DNA from: an uncultured Oceanospirillaceae bacterium
GTDB lineage: Bacteria; Pseudomonadota; Gammaproteobacteria; Pseudomonadales; Balneatricaceae
Assembly (NCBI GenBank): GCA_937138495.1
Contig: CAKZPE010000050.1
Span: forward strand, 81,563-145,562
DNA length: 64,000 nt
Reading direction: 5' to 3'
In this document: piece after piece, positions 1-8,318 of the stretch
Layout of the letters: each line of letters opens with the position of its first letter
Numbering within the stretch: position 1 is the stretch's first letter
Notes under the pieces: generated by a model
What the model saw: the letters and a program-made list of their open reading frames with translations, nothing else
What the model was told of the DNA's origin: nothing
Database searches by the model: none
Translations under genes and position numbers: made by a program

Positions 1-1206
1 GAGACCGCATGGCAGAACCTGTTTGGTCAGAACCTGTTCATTCGTCCGGAAGAGTACAACCCGAAAGCTAAAGAAGAATGGCAGATCTTCAACGCTGCAG
101 GCTTTGAATGTATGCCTGAGCGTGATGGTACTAACAGCGAAGGCTGTGTGATCATTAACTTTGCCAAGCGCAAGGTACTGCTGGCCGGCATGCGTTATGC
201 GGGCGAAATGAAGAAGGCAATGTTCTCTGTACAGAACTTCCTGCTGCCAGAAAAAGACGTGCTGCCAATGCACTGTTCTGCCAATATCGGTGACGACGGC
301 AGCACTACGCTGTTCTTCGGTCTGTCCGGTACCGGTAAAACCACCCTGTCTGCTGACCCGTCCCGTTACCTGATCGGTGATGATGAGCACGGTTGGGGCA
401 AGGGTGTTGTATTCAATCTGGAAGGTGGTTGCTACGCGAAGACTATCAACCTGAGTCAGAAAAACGAGCCAATCATCTGGGATGCGATCCGTTTTGGTGC
501 CATCGTAGAGAACGTTACCCTGAACGATTCCCGTGTTGCTGATTATGCAGACACCAGCCTGACTGAAAATGGCCGTTGTGCATACCCACTGAAGCACGTT
601 GAAAAGCGTTCTGCGACCAACATGGGCGGTGAACCTAAGTCTATCGTTTTCCTGACCTGCGACCTGACTGGCGTACTGCCTCCTGTGTCCATCCTGTCTA
701 AAGAAGCGGCTGCTTATCACTTCCTGTCCGGTTATACCGCGCTGGTAGGTTCTACTGAAATGGGGTCAGGTGGCGGCATTAAGTCTACCTTCTCTACCTG
801 TTTCGGTGCGCCGTTCTTCCCGCGTCCGGCAAGTGAATATGCTGATCTGCTGATCAAGCGTATCGAAGAGTTCGACAGCCAGGTGTACCTGGTTAACACC
901 GGCTGGACCGGCGGTGCTTATGGCGTAGGTAGCCGTTTCAGCATTCCGACGACCCGCGGCATTATCAGCGCCATCCAGAATGGCGAACTGGCTGGCGTAG
1001 AAACTGAGCACCTGGAAGGCATCAACCTGACAATTCCTAAGGATGTACCGGGCGTTGATAACGCACTGTTGAATCCTCGTGAGACCTGGGAAGATAAGGG
1101 TGCATATGATGCAACTGCTAATGACCTGATTGGCCAGTTCACTGCAAACTTCGAGAAGTTTGACGGTGTATCTGAAGCGATCATTCTGGCAGGCCCGCAG
1201 CGTTAA
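1..1206 (+). CDS. pckA: Phosphoenolpyruvate carboxykinase (ATP), 5' truncated
   Basis: Gluconeogenic enzyme that converts oxaloacetate and ATP to phosphoenolpyruvate, CO2 and ADP in the cytosol. The reading frame is open from base 1, so the gene starts before the window; about 401 of the roughly 510-540 residues usual for the family are present. The kinase-1a/P-loop [11 protein letters not shown] is at 310-342, and the downstream segments RFGAIVENV and [20 protein letters not shown] match the family. The stop codon is followed 14 bases later by a strong terminator shared with the convergent gene. Identity is certain; only the N-terminus is missing. Confidence 0.97.
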   Translation, partial: ETAWQNLFGQNLFIRPEEYNPKAKEEWQIFNAAGFECMPERDGTNSEGCVIINFAKRKVLLAGMRYAGEMKKAMFSVQNFLLPEKDVLPMHCSANIGDDGSTTLFFGLSGTGKTTLSADPSRYLIGDDEHGWGKGVVFNLEGGCYAKTINLSQKNEPIIWDAIRFGAIVENVTLNDSRVADYADTSLTENGRCAYPLKHVEKRSATNMGGEPKSIVFLTCDLTGVLPPVSILSKEAAAYHFLSGYTALVGSTEMGSGGGIKSTFSTCFGAPFFPRPASEYADLLIKRIEEFDSQVYLVNTGWTGGAYGVGSRFSIPTTRGIISAIQNGELAGVETEHLEGINLTIPKDVPGVDNALLNPRETWEDKGAYDATANDLIGQFTANFEKFDGVSEAIILAGPQR

Positions 1207-1220
1207 TACGTTGCTGCTAT

Positions 1221-1249
1221 AAAAAAGGCGCCATGGGCGCCTTTTTTTG
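1221..1249. terminator. Bidirectional rho-independent terminator between pckA and the GGDEF-EAL gene
   Basis: Six-base-pair GC stem GGCGCC/GGCGCC with a three-base loop, flanked by A6 on the left and T7 on the right. It can stop transcription of pckA on the plus strand and of the convergent signalling gene on the minus strand. Confidence 0.9.
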
Positions 1250-1259
1250 TGTCTGCGAT

Positions 1260-3980
1260 TTACTTAAGCAGAAGGTCTTCCCGACCGGGGTTATATGCCG
1301 GCTGCCATTCTTCAGGTGGCTGCCACTGGGCCATCCAGCTGGAGACTTCTTCGGCTGGCATGGGTTTGGCAATGGCGTAACCCTGAGCCAGGTAGCAATC
1401 CAGTGATAGCAGGACTTCACCGTGACGTATACTTTCAACGCCCTCGGCCACCAGTTGTTTGTTAAACAGTTTACCCAGATGGATGATGCCTTTGAGAACC
1501 GTGAGATCCTCATTTTCACTGAGCATGTCGAACACAAAGCCTCTGTCGATTTTTACCGTGCTGGCAGGCAGGTCTTTCAGGTAACGGAGTGAAGAATATC
1601 CGGTGCCGAAGTCGTCCAGAGCAAAGTTAACACCCAGCCGGATGCAGCGATGCATTGTACGGGAGACTTTATTCAGGTCTTTGATGATGCTGCTTTCCAG
1701 TACTTCCAGTTCAATATATCCGGGGTCAATGTCCGGATAACGGTTAAGCAGTTCTTCAAGCCTTTCTGTGAAGTTATCCTGCTGCAACTGCCGTGGGCCG
1801 ACGTTGATACTGACTGACAGCATATTGCCCTGTGCATGCCAGCGTGCCAGCTGACGTAAGGCTGCATCGATAACCCATTCGCCAATGTCTACCGCCAGAG
1901 CATGCTCTTCGGTCAGCGGCAGGAAGTCGGCCGGGAACAGCAGGCCTTTTTTGGGATGTTGCCAGCGTATCAGGGCTTCAACACCGAATACCTGGGCGGT
2001 GCGCATATTGACTTTGGGCTGGTAGTGCAGCACAAATTCATGATTGCTGACGGCCTGTTTCAGGCGTTCAATCTCTTCATGCTGATGTTTTATATCCCGG
2101 GCCAGATCTGAATCGAAAATATGATAGCGGCCTTTGCCTGCCAGCTTCGCCTGATACATCGCCTGATCTGCCTGACGCAGTAACTGTTCGGCCGTAATAT
2201 CTTCCTGCTGTGGATAAAAAGTGACTCCCAGACTGGCAGAAACCTTTAACTCAAGATTGTTGATATATACCGGTTCATTGGTGGCTTTCAGTAAGCGCAG
2301 CAGGTAGATTTCGTAGGGCAGTCCTTTTGGCAGGTCAACAAAAATGGCTGCAAATTCATCACCGCCGAGCCGGGCGACAGTATCGGTTTCACGGAGCGCA
2401 AACTTCATTCGCCGGGCGATTTCGACCAGCAGCTGATCGCCGACTTCATGCCCCCAGGTATCATTCACGGCTTTAAAGCCGTCCAGATCCAGATAAACGA
2501 TGGCCAGGCTCAGATCCTTCCGTTTGATCTGCAGCATGCCATGCTCCAGCCGGTCAGCGAGCAACAGGCGGTTTGGCAGATTCGTCAGTGAGTCATAGTG
2601 GGCAATGCTGCGCAGTTGCTCGTCTTTCAGCTTCTGATTGGTGATGTCATAGAACAGGGCTACATACTGGCGCAGGTGTTTCTCTGAATCCCGGATGGCG
2701 TTGATGGTCAGCTTCAGAGTGCGGGAGTCGCTGTTAGCATGGGTGGTTTCCAGTTCACCTTCCCAGTGGCCACGATCCTGCAGAGCCTGATACATTGTCT
2801 GTGCTTCATCCGTTTCGTGAAACTCCCAGAAGAGGTCGCGGATGTTCTGGCCAACCACTTCATTATGGCTGTAGCCGGTAATCAGGGTGTAAGCATCATT
2901 GGTATCCAGAAGATTTCCCTGAGGGCTGATAATCATGATGCCCTCACTGGTGTGTTTGAATACACTGGCTGCTAAACGCAGTTTCTCGTGGGATTTTTTA
3001 CGTTCTGTAATGTCCCGTATAACCCGAATGTATCCAAGCGGTTTGCCCTGAGGGTCGGCAATTACAGTGGCGAGTGTTTCGCCACGAAATGATTTACCGT
3101 TTTCCCGCCGGTAATCAGCCTCATAGATGGCTGCGTTCTCGTTATTTTCAGAGTATCTGAGCTCCTGCTCCTGATAGGTGGCTGCATCACCGGCCTGCTT
3201 GTAAAGGCGGTCAGTGTCACTGGAAATCAGATCATCCAGAGTGTAGCCAAAAAGGGCTTCGCTGCCCCGGTTCGCGTTGATAATGGTACCGTCCGGCGCC
3301 ACACAGATAATGGCATCGGATATGCCGTCGAAAATTGAAGACAGGGTAGCTTCGTTTTCTTCTGCCATTTGGCGGGCTTCCTGGCCACGGCGCATGGATT
3401 TATACAACAGAAAGATCAGTACCAGTAACAGGACAATGGAGCCGGCCATGGCCCAGATAACCTGACGACTTTTGGAGGCTATTTCATCGGTCTGAACGTC
3501 GACCATTGCTTCTAGCTGATCCTGATAGTGGCTGACAACCTTGTCCATTTTGGTCGTAACGGGGGTGACAATTGAGTAGAGCAGAATCTTGTCGCCGATT
3601 TCCAGTGGCACAGTTCGAATTTCAACTTTCCTGTTACTGCCGTCAGCCATTAAGTGTCTGAATATGAAGAATTTCCGACCTTCCTTTCGGGCAAGATTAA
3701 CCTCGGCAGCAACCTGTTTCGGAGTCAGCATATTCAGATCGGCAACGCTCATTGATTCCAGTTTGGCTTCACTGTGCCCGTAGAATTTTGCCGCTGCAGC
3801 GTTGGCATTGGTGATAAGTTTGGTATCAGAATCGATCAGCAACATTGCTGCAGGATGTTTGTCGAACACCTGCTCAAAGCTTGGCATGTCGGGCTGGCTG
3901 TAGGCAGGCAGTGCCCAGAGAGATATGAAGGCGTATAGCAAAAAGCTATGTAAAGAATTGGCCTTCAGTAATAAGGTCAT
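1260..3980 (-). CDS. Membrane sensor PAS-PAS-PAS-GGDEF-EAL cyclic-di-GMP protein
   Basis: A 906-residue dual-domain c-di-GMP enzyme. The N-terminus looks like a signal peptide or anchor (residues 1-28, ending PAYS), followed by a PAS-like periplasmic region (about 35-150), a transmembrane segment (about 173-193), two cytoplasmic PAS domains (about 210-330 and 335-455), GGDEF (about 460-620) and EAL (about 635-890). The cyclase motif is intact (GGDEF near residue 537, inside ARLGGDEFAAI) and is preceded by an RETD inhibitory I-site at the usual spacing. The EAL motif (near residue 668, EALIRW) and the later DDFGTGYSSL motif are also intact. Both synthesis and hydrolysis of c-di-GMP are therefore possible; the net activity cannot be read from sequence. 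Convergent with pckA; preceded by a structured leader. Confidence 0.92.
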   Translation of the reverse strand: MTLLLKANSLHSFLLYAFISLWALPAYSQPDMPSFEQVFDKHPAAMLLIDSDTKLITNANAAAAKFYGHSEAKLESMSVADLNMLTPKQVAAEVNLARKEGRKFFIFRHLMADGSNRKVEIRTVPLEIGDKILLYSIVTPVTTKMDKVVSHYQDQLEAMVDVQTDEIASKSRQVIWAMAGSIVLLLVLIFLLYKSMRRGQEARQMAEENEATLSSIFDGISDAIICVAPDGTIINANRGSEALFGYTLDDLISSDTDRLYKQAGDAATYQEQELRYSENNENAAIYEADYRRENGKSFRGETLATVIADPQGKPLGYIRVIRDITERKKSHEKLRLAASVFKHTSEGIMIISPQGNLLDTNDAYTLITGYSHNEVVGQNIRDLFWEFHETDEAQTMYQALQDRGHWEGELETTHANSDSRTLKLTINAIRDSEKHLRQYVALFYDITNQKLKDEQLRSIAHYDSLTNLPNRLLLADRLEHGMLQIKRKDLSLAIVYLDLDGFKAVNDTWGHEVGDQLLVEIARRMKFALRETDTVARLGGDEFAAIFVDLPKGLPYEIYLLRLLKATNEPVYINNLELKVSASLGVTFYPQQEDITAEQLLRQADQAMYQAKLAGKGRYHIFDSDLARDIKHQHEEIERLKQAVSNHEFVLHYQPKVNMRTAQVFGVEALIRWQHPKKGLLFPADFLPLTEEHALAVDIGEWVIDAALRQLARWHAQGNMLSVSINVGPRQLQQDNFTERLEELLNRYPDIDPGYIELEVLESSIIKDLNKVSRTMHRCIRLGVNFALDDFGTGYSSLRYLKDLPASTVKIDRGFVFDMLSENEDLTVLKGIIHLGKLFNKQLVAEGVESIRHGEVLLSLDCYLAQGYAIAKPMPAEEVSSWMAQWQPPEEWQPAYNPGREDLLLK

Positions 3981-3987
3981 GATGCAG

Positions 3988-4079
3988 TCCGTTATAAATT
4001 ATCTGATCAGGACGGAAGCACTTCTCCGGGGCTTCCGGCATGTTTGCCTTTACGCTCATCCTAAGCTGGCTATAACGGA
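3988..4079 (-). promoter_or_regulatory. Candidate structured 5' leader of the GGDEF-EAL gene
   Basis: A perfect 9-base inverted repeat (TCCGTTATA at 3988-3996, TATAACGGA at 4071-4079) closes a roughly 90-nt domain ending 7 nt before the start codon. Inside it are a six-pair helix with one G-U pair (4007-4012 with 4059-4064), a seven-pair hairpin CGGAAGC/GCTTCCG (4013-4019 with 4031-4037) and a small GGCA/TGCC hairpin (4037-4048). This nested layout resembles a cis-regulatory RNA. It carries GGCAAAC, as c-di-GMP-I riboswitches do, but I cannot find their second signature (GACGCAAAGC), so no class is assigned. Confidence 0.35.
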
Positions 4080-4204
4080 AGAAAATTAAACCGTTACAGA
4101 TAAAGTTGTAGCACATCAAGCGTTTGTTTTAATAGTCAGTAAGTCCCCATTATATGAGGTGAAATGCTCTGGCAGAATGGCCGTCAGAGCGTTGGCTGTA
4201 AGGC

Positions 4205-5587
4205 TTAAAGCTGTAAACGGTGCTGTAGGGCAATGTAATTTTCACGGCTATTTTTTTGCTGTGGATGTTGTCCGGCAAAAATCCGTTGCTGTCCGGCGAT
4301 ATACACATCTTTAACCGGATTTTCCCGGCAGGCGAAAATCCAGCGATTTAAAAGTTGTGCCGGTTGTGCCCCGGCGATCTCTGCCAGTTCGCTGTTCAGG
4401 GTCATAAAGTCGGCCCGTGCACCCGGGCGAATCCCGCTTGTGATCCCTGCGGCCTGAGCGCCACCTTCAAGACAGGCGTTGAAGAGATAATCGCCAACGG
4501 CCGGCTGATCAGCGGTATACAGGCGGTTACGTTGCTGCGCCTGGAGCCGTTGGCCGTATTCCAGCAGGCGTAATTCTTCGGCGACTGATAAACCTACATG
4601 ACTGTCTGAACCGATGCCAATGCGTCCCTGTTCAGCTAGAAAGCTCTGAGCAGGAAATATACCGTCACCCAGATTAGCTTCTGTGGTTGGGCACAGGCCA
4701 GCAACTGCCCGGGACCGGGCCAGCAAGCTGATTTCAGATGGGTTCAGGTGTGTAGCGTGAATCAGACACCACTCCGGTGATACCTCAGCATTGCTGAAGA
4801 GCCATTCCACCGGCCGCTGGCCGTAGTGTTCCAGACAGTCCCGGACTTCTTTTTGCTGTTCAGCGATATGGATATGTACCGGCAACTTTGCCTGTTGTGC
4901 ACTGAGTACCTGGCTGATCTGTTCGGCGGTAACGGCTCGGATGGAATGGAAGCAGACCGCCAGCGACTGTGTCGACGGTGCGGACGTTAATTGCCCGGAG
5001 AGAGTGTTCAGCAATTGCAGGTAGTCATCGGTTGAGTGACGGAAGCGTTGTTGGGCAGGGTTACAGGGCTGTTCACCAAACCCGCCATAGCTGTAAAGTA
5101 CTGGCGCGAGTGTGATGCCCAGCCCGGCAGACTTTGCTGCCTGTAACAGGCGCCGGTTCATTTCGGCAGGGTCGCTGTAGGGCTTTCCTTCAGGTGTATG
5201 GTGCAGGTAGTTAAACTCCACGACCTGACCGTAACCTGCTTTGAGCATATCGATGTACAGCTCAGTGGCGATGATTTCCGCATCATCCGGAGTTAGCCGG
5301 GCAACCAGTTTGTACATGGTGTCCCGCCAGCTCCAGAAGTTATCGTTCGGATTCAGACTGACTTCACTCAAACCGGCCATAATTCGCTGGAAGGCATGGG
5401 AGTGCAGATTCGCCATGGTTGGCAGGGTTGGACCGGATAGCAATGATGCGTCTGCCGGCCTGCACTGGCCTTCAGCGACCCGGGTAATGTGGCCCTGACT
5501 GACTTCGATCAGAACGTTTTCCTGCCAGCCGTTGGGCAGGAGTGCCAGAGGGGCAAAGAACATTTGCTGGGACATGCTTGGTTCCAC
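4205..5587 (-). CDS. hutF: Formimidoylglutamate deiminase HutF
   Basis: Zinc amidohydrolase that deaminates N-formimino-L-glutamate to N-formyl-L-glutamate, the fourth step of the five-step histidine pathway; HutG then completes it. The 460-residue product has the N-terminal metal motif NLHSHAFQR, a central VCFHSIRAV segment and the C-terminal IGSDSHVGLS, as expected for an amidohydrolase-fold deiminase, and its length fits HutF. The start is either 5587 or the ATG at 5575 (MSQQMFF). It is transcribed away from hutC, and a perfect 12-base palindrome just upstream (5605-5616) is probably the HutC operator. The presence of both HutF and HutG defines the formylglutamate branch. Confidence 0.93.
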   Translation of the reverse strand: MEPSMSQQMFFAPLALLPNGWQENVLIEVSQGHITRVAEGQCRPADASLLSGPTLPTMANLHSHAFQRIMAGLSEVSLNPNDNFWSWRDTMYKLVARLTPDDAEIIATELYIDMLKAGYGQVVEFNYLHHTPEGKPYSDPAEMNRRLLQAAKSAGLGITLAPVLYSYGGFGEQPCNPAQQRFRHSTDDYLQLLNTLSGQLTSAPSTQSLAVCFHSIRAVTAEQISQVLSAQQAKLPVHIHIAEQQKEVRDCLEHYGQRPVEWLFSNAEVSPEWCLIHATHLNPSEISLLARSRAVAGLCPTTEANLGDGIFPAQSFLAEQGRIGIGSDSHVGLSVAEELRLLEYGQRLQAQQRNRLYTADQPAVGDYLFNACLEGGAQAAGITSGIRPGARADFMTLNSELAEIAGAQPAQLLNRWIFACRENPVKDVYIAGQQRIFAGQHPQQKNSRENYIALQHRLQL

Positions 5588-5604
5588 ATCATTTATTATT
5601 TATC

Positions 5605-5616
5605 TTGTATATACAA
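5605..5616. promoter_or_regulatory. Putative HutC operator in the hutF-hutC intergenic region
   Basis: TTGTATATACAA is a perfect 12-base palindrome, the type of site recognised by HutC repressors of the GntR family, which release DNA when urocanate binds. It lies 17 bases upstream of the longer hutF start and just upstream of the hutC promoter, so it could control both directions. Confidence 0.65.
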
Positions 5617-5625
5617 CTTTTTGTC

Positions 5626-5653
5626 TTGGTGTTGCAAGCTTTTGCCGTATAAT
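5626..5653 (+). promoter_or_regulatory. Putative sigma70 promoter of hutC
   Basis: TATAAT at 5648-5653 is preceded by TTGGTG at 5626-5631 with a 16-base spacer. The expected transcription start near 5660 coincides with an upstream in-frame ATG, which would then be leaderless. This supports the downstream ATG at 5726 as the real hutC start. Confidence 0.5.
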
Positions 5654-5725
5654 TCAACGATGCCTGATACAGCCGCTGATGATTTAATTTCATCTGCGGC
5701 TGTGAATACGCCAGCGGAGTCACAG

Positions 5726-6487
5726 ATGCGCCAGCAGTCCCAACATTTAGCCGATGAACTGAAAACCAGTCTCACAGAGGGGAATGGCCCTTTGTATGAG
5801 CAACTGAAGCAGGCCATTGCCAGCCGGGTGCGTGATGGCAGTTGGGCGGCATTGCAGCGGGTGCCTTCAGAAGCTGAGCTGGTTAAAGCGCTGGCAGTCA
5901 GCCGTATGACGGCCAACCGGGCATTACGGGAGCTGACCACTGAAGGCATTCTGCAACGGCAACAGGGCGTGGGGACTTTTGTGGCGGAGAAAAAGCTGCC
6001 CTCTGCGTTGTCTGAAATCCATGATATAGCTGAAGAAATTGCCAGCCGGGGCAATCAGCACCGGGCCGAGGTGCTGTGCCTGGAAAGGGCACAGGCATCA
6101 CAGCAGGAGGCCTCCGGGCTGGGTGTGAGAACCGGCCATCCTGTGTTCCGTTCGTTGTTATTACATTTTGAAAATCAGTTGCCGATCCAGCTTGAGTCCC
6201 GGGTGATTAATGCTGAGCTGGCCCCTGAATATCTTGAGCAGGATTTTACCTCGGTCACGCCGTCAGCTTATCTGAGCCGTATCGCGCCACTGACAGAAGG
6301 TGAGCATCTGGTTGAAGCAGTACTGGCGACGGCGGAACAGGCTAACTGGCTACAGATGAATGTAACTGAGCCCTGTTTACAGATTCAGCGCCGTACCTGG
6401 TCCCGCGGGGAGCTGGTAGCCAGTGCCAGACTCCTGTCTCCGGGGAGTCGTTTCCAGTTGTTTGGTCATTTCGGCCGCAGCATCTGA
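5726..6487 (+). CDS. hutC: Histidine utilisation repressor HutC (GntR family)
   Basis: GntR/HutC-family DNA-binding repressor of the hut genes, normally induced by urocanate. From ATG 5726 the product is 253 residues, the usual size: a winged helix-turn-helix at about 20-88 (PLYEQLKQAIASRVRDGSW, PSEAELVKALAVSRMTANRA, GVGTFVA) followed by a UTRA ligand-binding domain. The frame is open further upstream to an ATG at 5660, but that lies at the predicted transcription start, while 5726 has a GGAG ribosome-binding site six bases away. Divergent from hutF and upstream of hutU, with palindromic operators on both sides. Confidence 0.9.
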   Translation: MRQQSQHLADELKTSLTEGNGPLYEQLKQAIASRVRDGSWAALQRVPSEAELVKALAVSRMTANRALRELTTEGILQRQQGVGTFVAEKKLPSALSEIHDIAEEIASRGNQHRAEVLCLERAQASQQEASGLGVRTGHPVFRSLLLHFENQLPIQLESRVINAELAPEYLEQDFTSVTPSAYLSRIAPLTEGEHLVEAVLATAEQANWLQMNVTEPCLQIQRRTWSRGELVASARLLSPGSRFQLFGHFGRSI

Positions 6488-6529
6488 ATCTTCTCTGATC
6501 CGCTATGCTTAATGACACATCGTCAGTGT

Positions 6530-6559
6530 TTGATTTTAAGTTGTATATACATGTATGCT
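6530..6559 (+). promoter_or_regulatory. Putative hutU promoter with embedded HutC operator
   Basis: TTGATT (6530-6535) and TATGCT (6554-6559) are separated by 18 bases. The spacer contains the perfect 10-base palindrome TGTATATACA (6542-6551), the same core as the site beside hutF. A repressor bound there would block the promoter of the hutU operon. Confidence 0.5.
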
Positions 6560-6599
6560 AATTTAAAAATAAACAGTTAACGTGTTTCAGGAGCATGTC

Positions 6600-8270
6600 A
6601 TGAGCAGTCTTAACCGATTTCGTGAAGGGGATATCATCGCACCGACCGGCACCCGGCTAAATGCAAAAAGCTGGCTTACCGAAGCGCCATTGCGGATGCT
6701 GATGAATAACTTGCATCCTGATGTGGCTGAAAACCCCCATGAGCTGGTGGTTTACGGCGGTATAGGCCGTGCCGCCCGGGACTGGGAAAGTTATGACAAA
6801 CTGGTCGCAACCCTTAAAGAGCTTGAGGCGGATGAGACCCTGTTAGTGCAGTCCGGAAAGCCGGTAGGGGTATTTAAGACCCATGAGAATGCGCCACGGG
6901 TACTGATCGCCAATTCGAATCTGGTGCCGCACTGGGCGAACTGGGAACATTTTAATGAGCTGGATGCCCGTGGGCTGGCGATGTATGGCCAGATGACTGC
7001 CGGTTCCTGGATCTACATTGGCAGTCAGGGGATTGTGCAGGGAACTTATGAAACCTTTGTTGAAGCCGGGCGCCAGCATTACAACGGTGATCTTCGTGGC
7101 CGCTGGATTCTGACCGCTGGCCTGGGGGGCATGGGCGGTGCCCAGCCATTGGCTGCGTCTCTGGCTGGCGCCTGCTCACTGACCATTGAGTGCCAGCAAA
7201 GCCGGATCGATTTCCGCTTACGTACCCGTTATCTGGATGAACAGGCGACGGATCTGGATGATGCGCTGGCCCGAATCAAAGCCCACTGTGCTGCTGGCCG
7301 TGCGGTATCTGTTGGCTTGTGCGGTAACGCAGCAGATATTCTTCCGGAAATGGTTAAACAGGGCGTGCGCCCGGACATGGTCACTGATCAGACATCTGCC
7401 CATGATCCGCTGAACGGCTACCTGCCACAGGGAATGAGCTGGGAAGAGTACCGTCACCGGGCAGAAACTGAACCGGCTGAAATTACCCGGTTGGCAAAGC
7501 AGTCTATGGCTGTTCAGGTCAGCGCGATGCTGGCTTTCCAACAGCAGGGGATTCCTACATTTGATTACGGCAATAACATCCGTCAGATGGCGCTTGAAGA
7601 GGGAGTGGATAAGGCGTTTGATTTCCCGGGATTTGTACCGGCCTATATACGTCCGCTGTTTTGTCGCGGAATAGGCCCGTTCCGCTGGGCAGCCTTGTCC
7701 GGTGATCCGGAAGATATTTATAAAACCGACGCGAAGGTAAAACAGCTGATTGCTGATGATAAACACCTGCATAACTGGCTGGATATGGCCCGTGAGCGGA
7801 TCCAGTTTCAGGGCTTGCCGGCCAGAATTTGCTGGGTCGGCCTGGGGCAGCGGGCAAAACTGGGGTTAGCCTTCAATGAGATGGTACGCAGTGGTGAGTT
7901 GTCAGCGCCGGTGGTTATAGGGCGTGACCATCTGGATTCCGGCTCAGTGGCCAGCCCTAACCGTGAGACAGAGGCGATGCGGGACGGCTCCGATGCTGTT
8001 TCCGACTGGCCGTTACTGAATGCCCTGCTGAATACGGCTTCCGGAGCAACCTGGGTGTCGCTGCATCACGGTGGCGGTGTAGGGATGGGCTTCTCTCAGC
8101 ACTCCGGTATGGTGATTGTCTGTGACGGTACTGCCGAAGCCGATGCAAGAATTGCCCGGGTGCTGACCAATGATCCGGGTACCGGCGTGATGCGTCACGC
8201 GGATGCGGGGTACCCTGAAGCAATTGCCTGTGCAAAAGAGCAGGGGCTGAACTTGCCGATGATTGACTGA
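6600..8270 (+). CDS. hutU: Urocanate hydratase HutU
   Basis: Cytosolic NAD+-dependent enzyme that converts urocanate to 4-imidazolone-5-propanoate, the second step of histidine degradation. The 556-residue length is standard. Visible family motifs are the glycine-rich NAD segment [24 protein letters not shown] and [17 protein letters not shown]. The frame opens at a GTG at 6582, but ATG 6600 has CAGGAG six bases upstream and gives [11 protein letters not shown], so it was chosen. First gene of the hutU-hutH-like-hutH-hutI-hutG run; 48 bases separate it from the next gene. Confidence 0.97.
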   Translation: MSSLNRFREGDIIAPTGTRLNAKSWLTEAPLRMLMNNLHPDVAENPHELVVYGGIGRAARDWESYDKLVATLKELEADETLLVQSGKPVGVFKTHENAPRVLIANSNLVPHWANWEHFNELDARGLAMYGQMTAGSWIYIGSQGIVQGTYETFVEAGRQHYNGDLRGRWILTAGLGGMGGAQPLAASLAGACSLTIECQQSRIDFRLRTRYLDEQATDLDDALARIKAHCAAGRAVSVGLCGNAADILPEMVKQGVRPDMVTDQTSAHDPLNGYLPQGMSWEEYRHRAETEPAEITRLAKQSMAVQVSAMLAFQQQGIPTFDYGNNIRQMALEEGVDKAFDFPGFVPAYIRPLFCRGIGPFRWAALSGDPEDIYKTDAKVKQLIADDKHLHNWLDMARERIQFQGLPARICWVGLGQRAKLGLAFNEMVRSGELSAPVVIGRDHLDSGSVASPNRETEAMRDGSDAVSDWPLLNALLNTASGATWVSLHHGGGVGMGFSQHSGMVIVCDGTAEADARIARVLTNDPGTGVMRHADAGYPEAIACAKEQGLNLPMID

Positions 8271-8318
8271 CTAACGGTTTACGTGTGCTAACCCTATAAC
8301 AAGAATAAGGGAATCAAT

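Noticed and set aside
3988..4079. Assignment as a class I c-di-GMP riboswitch
   Set aside because: The GGCAAAC string matches, but the GACGCAAAGC segment and the tetraloop/receptor pair are not visible. Kept only as an unclassified leader.
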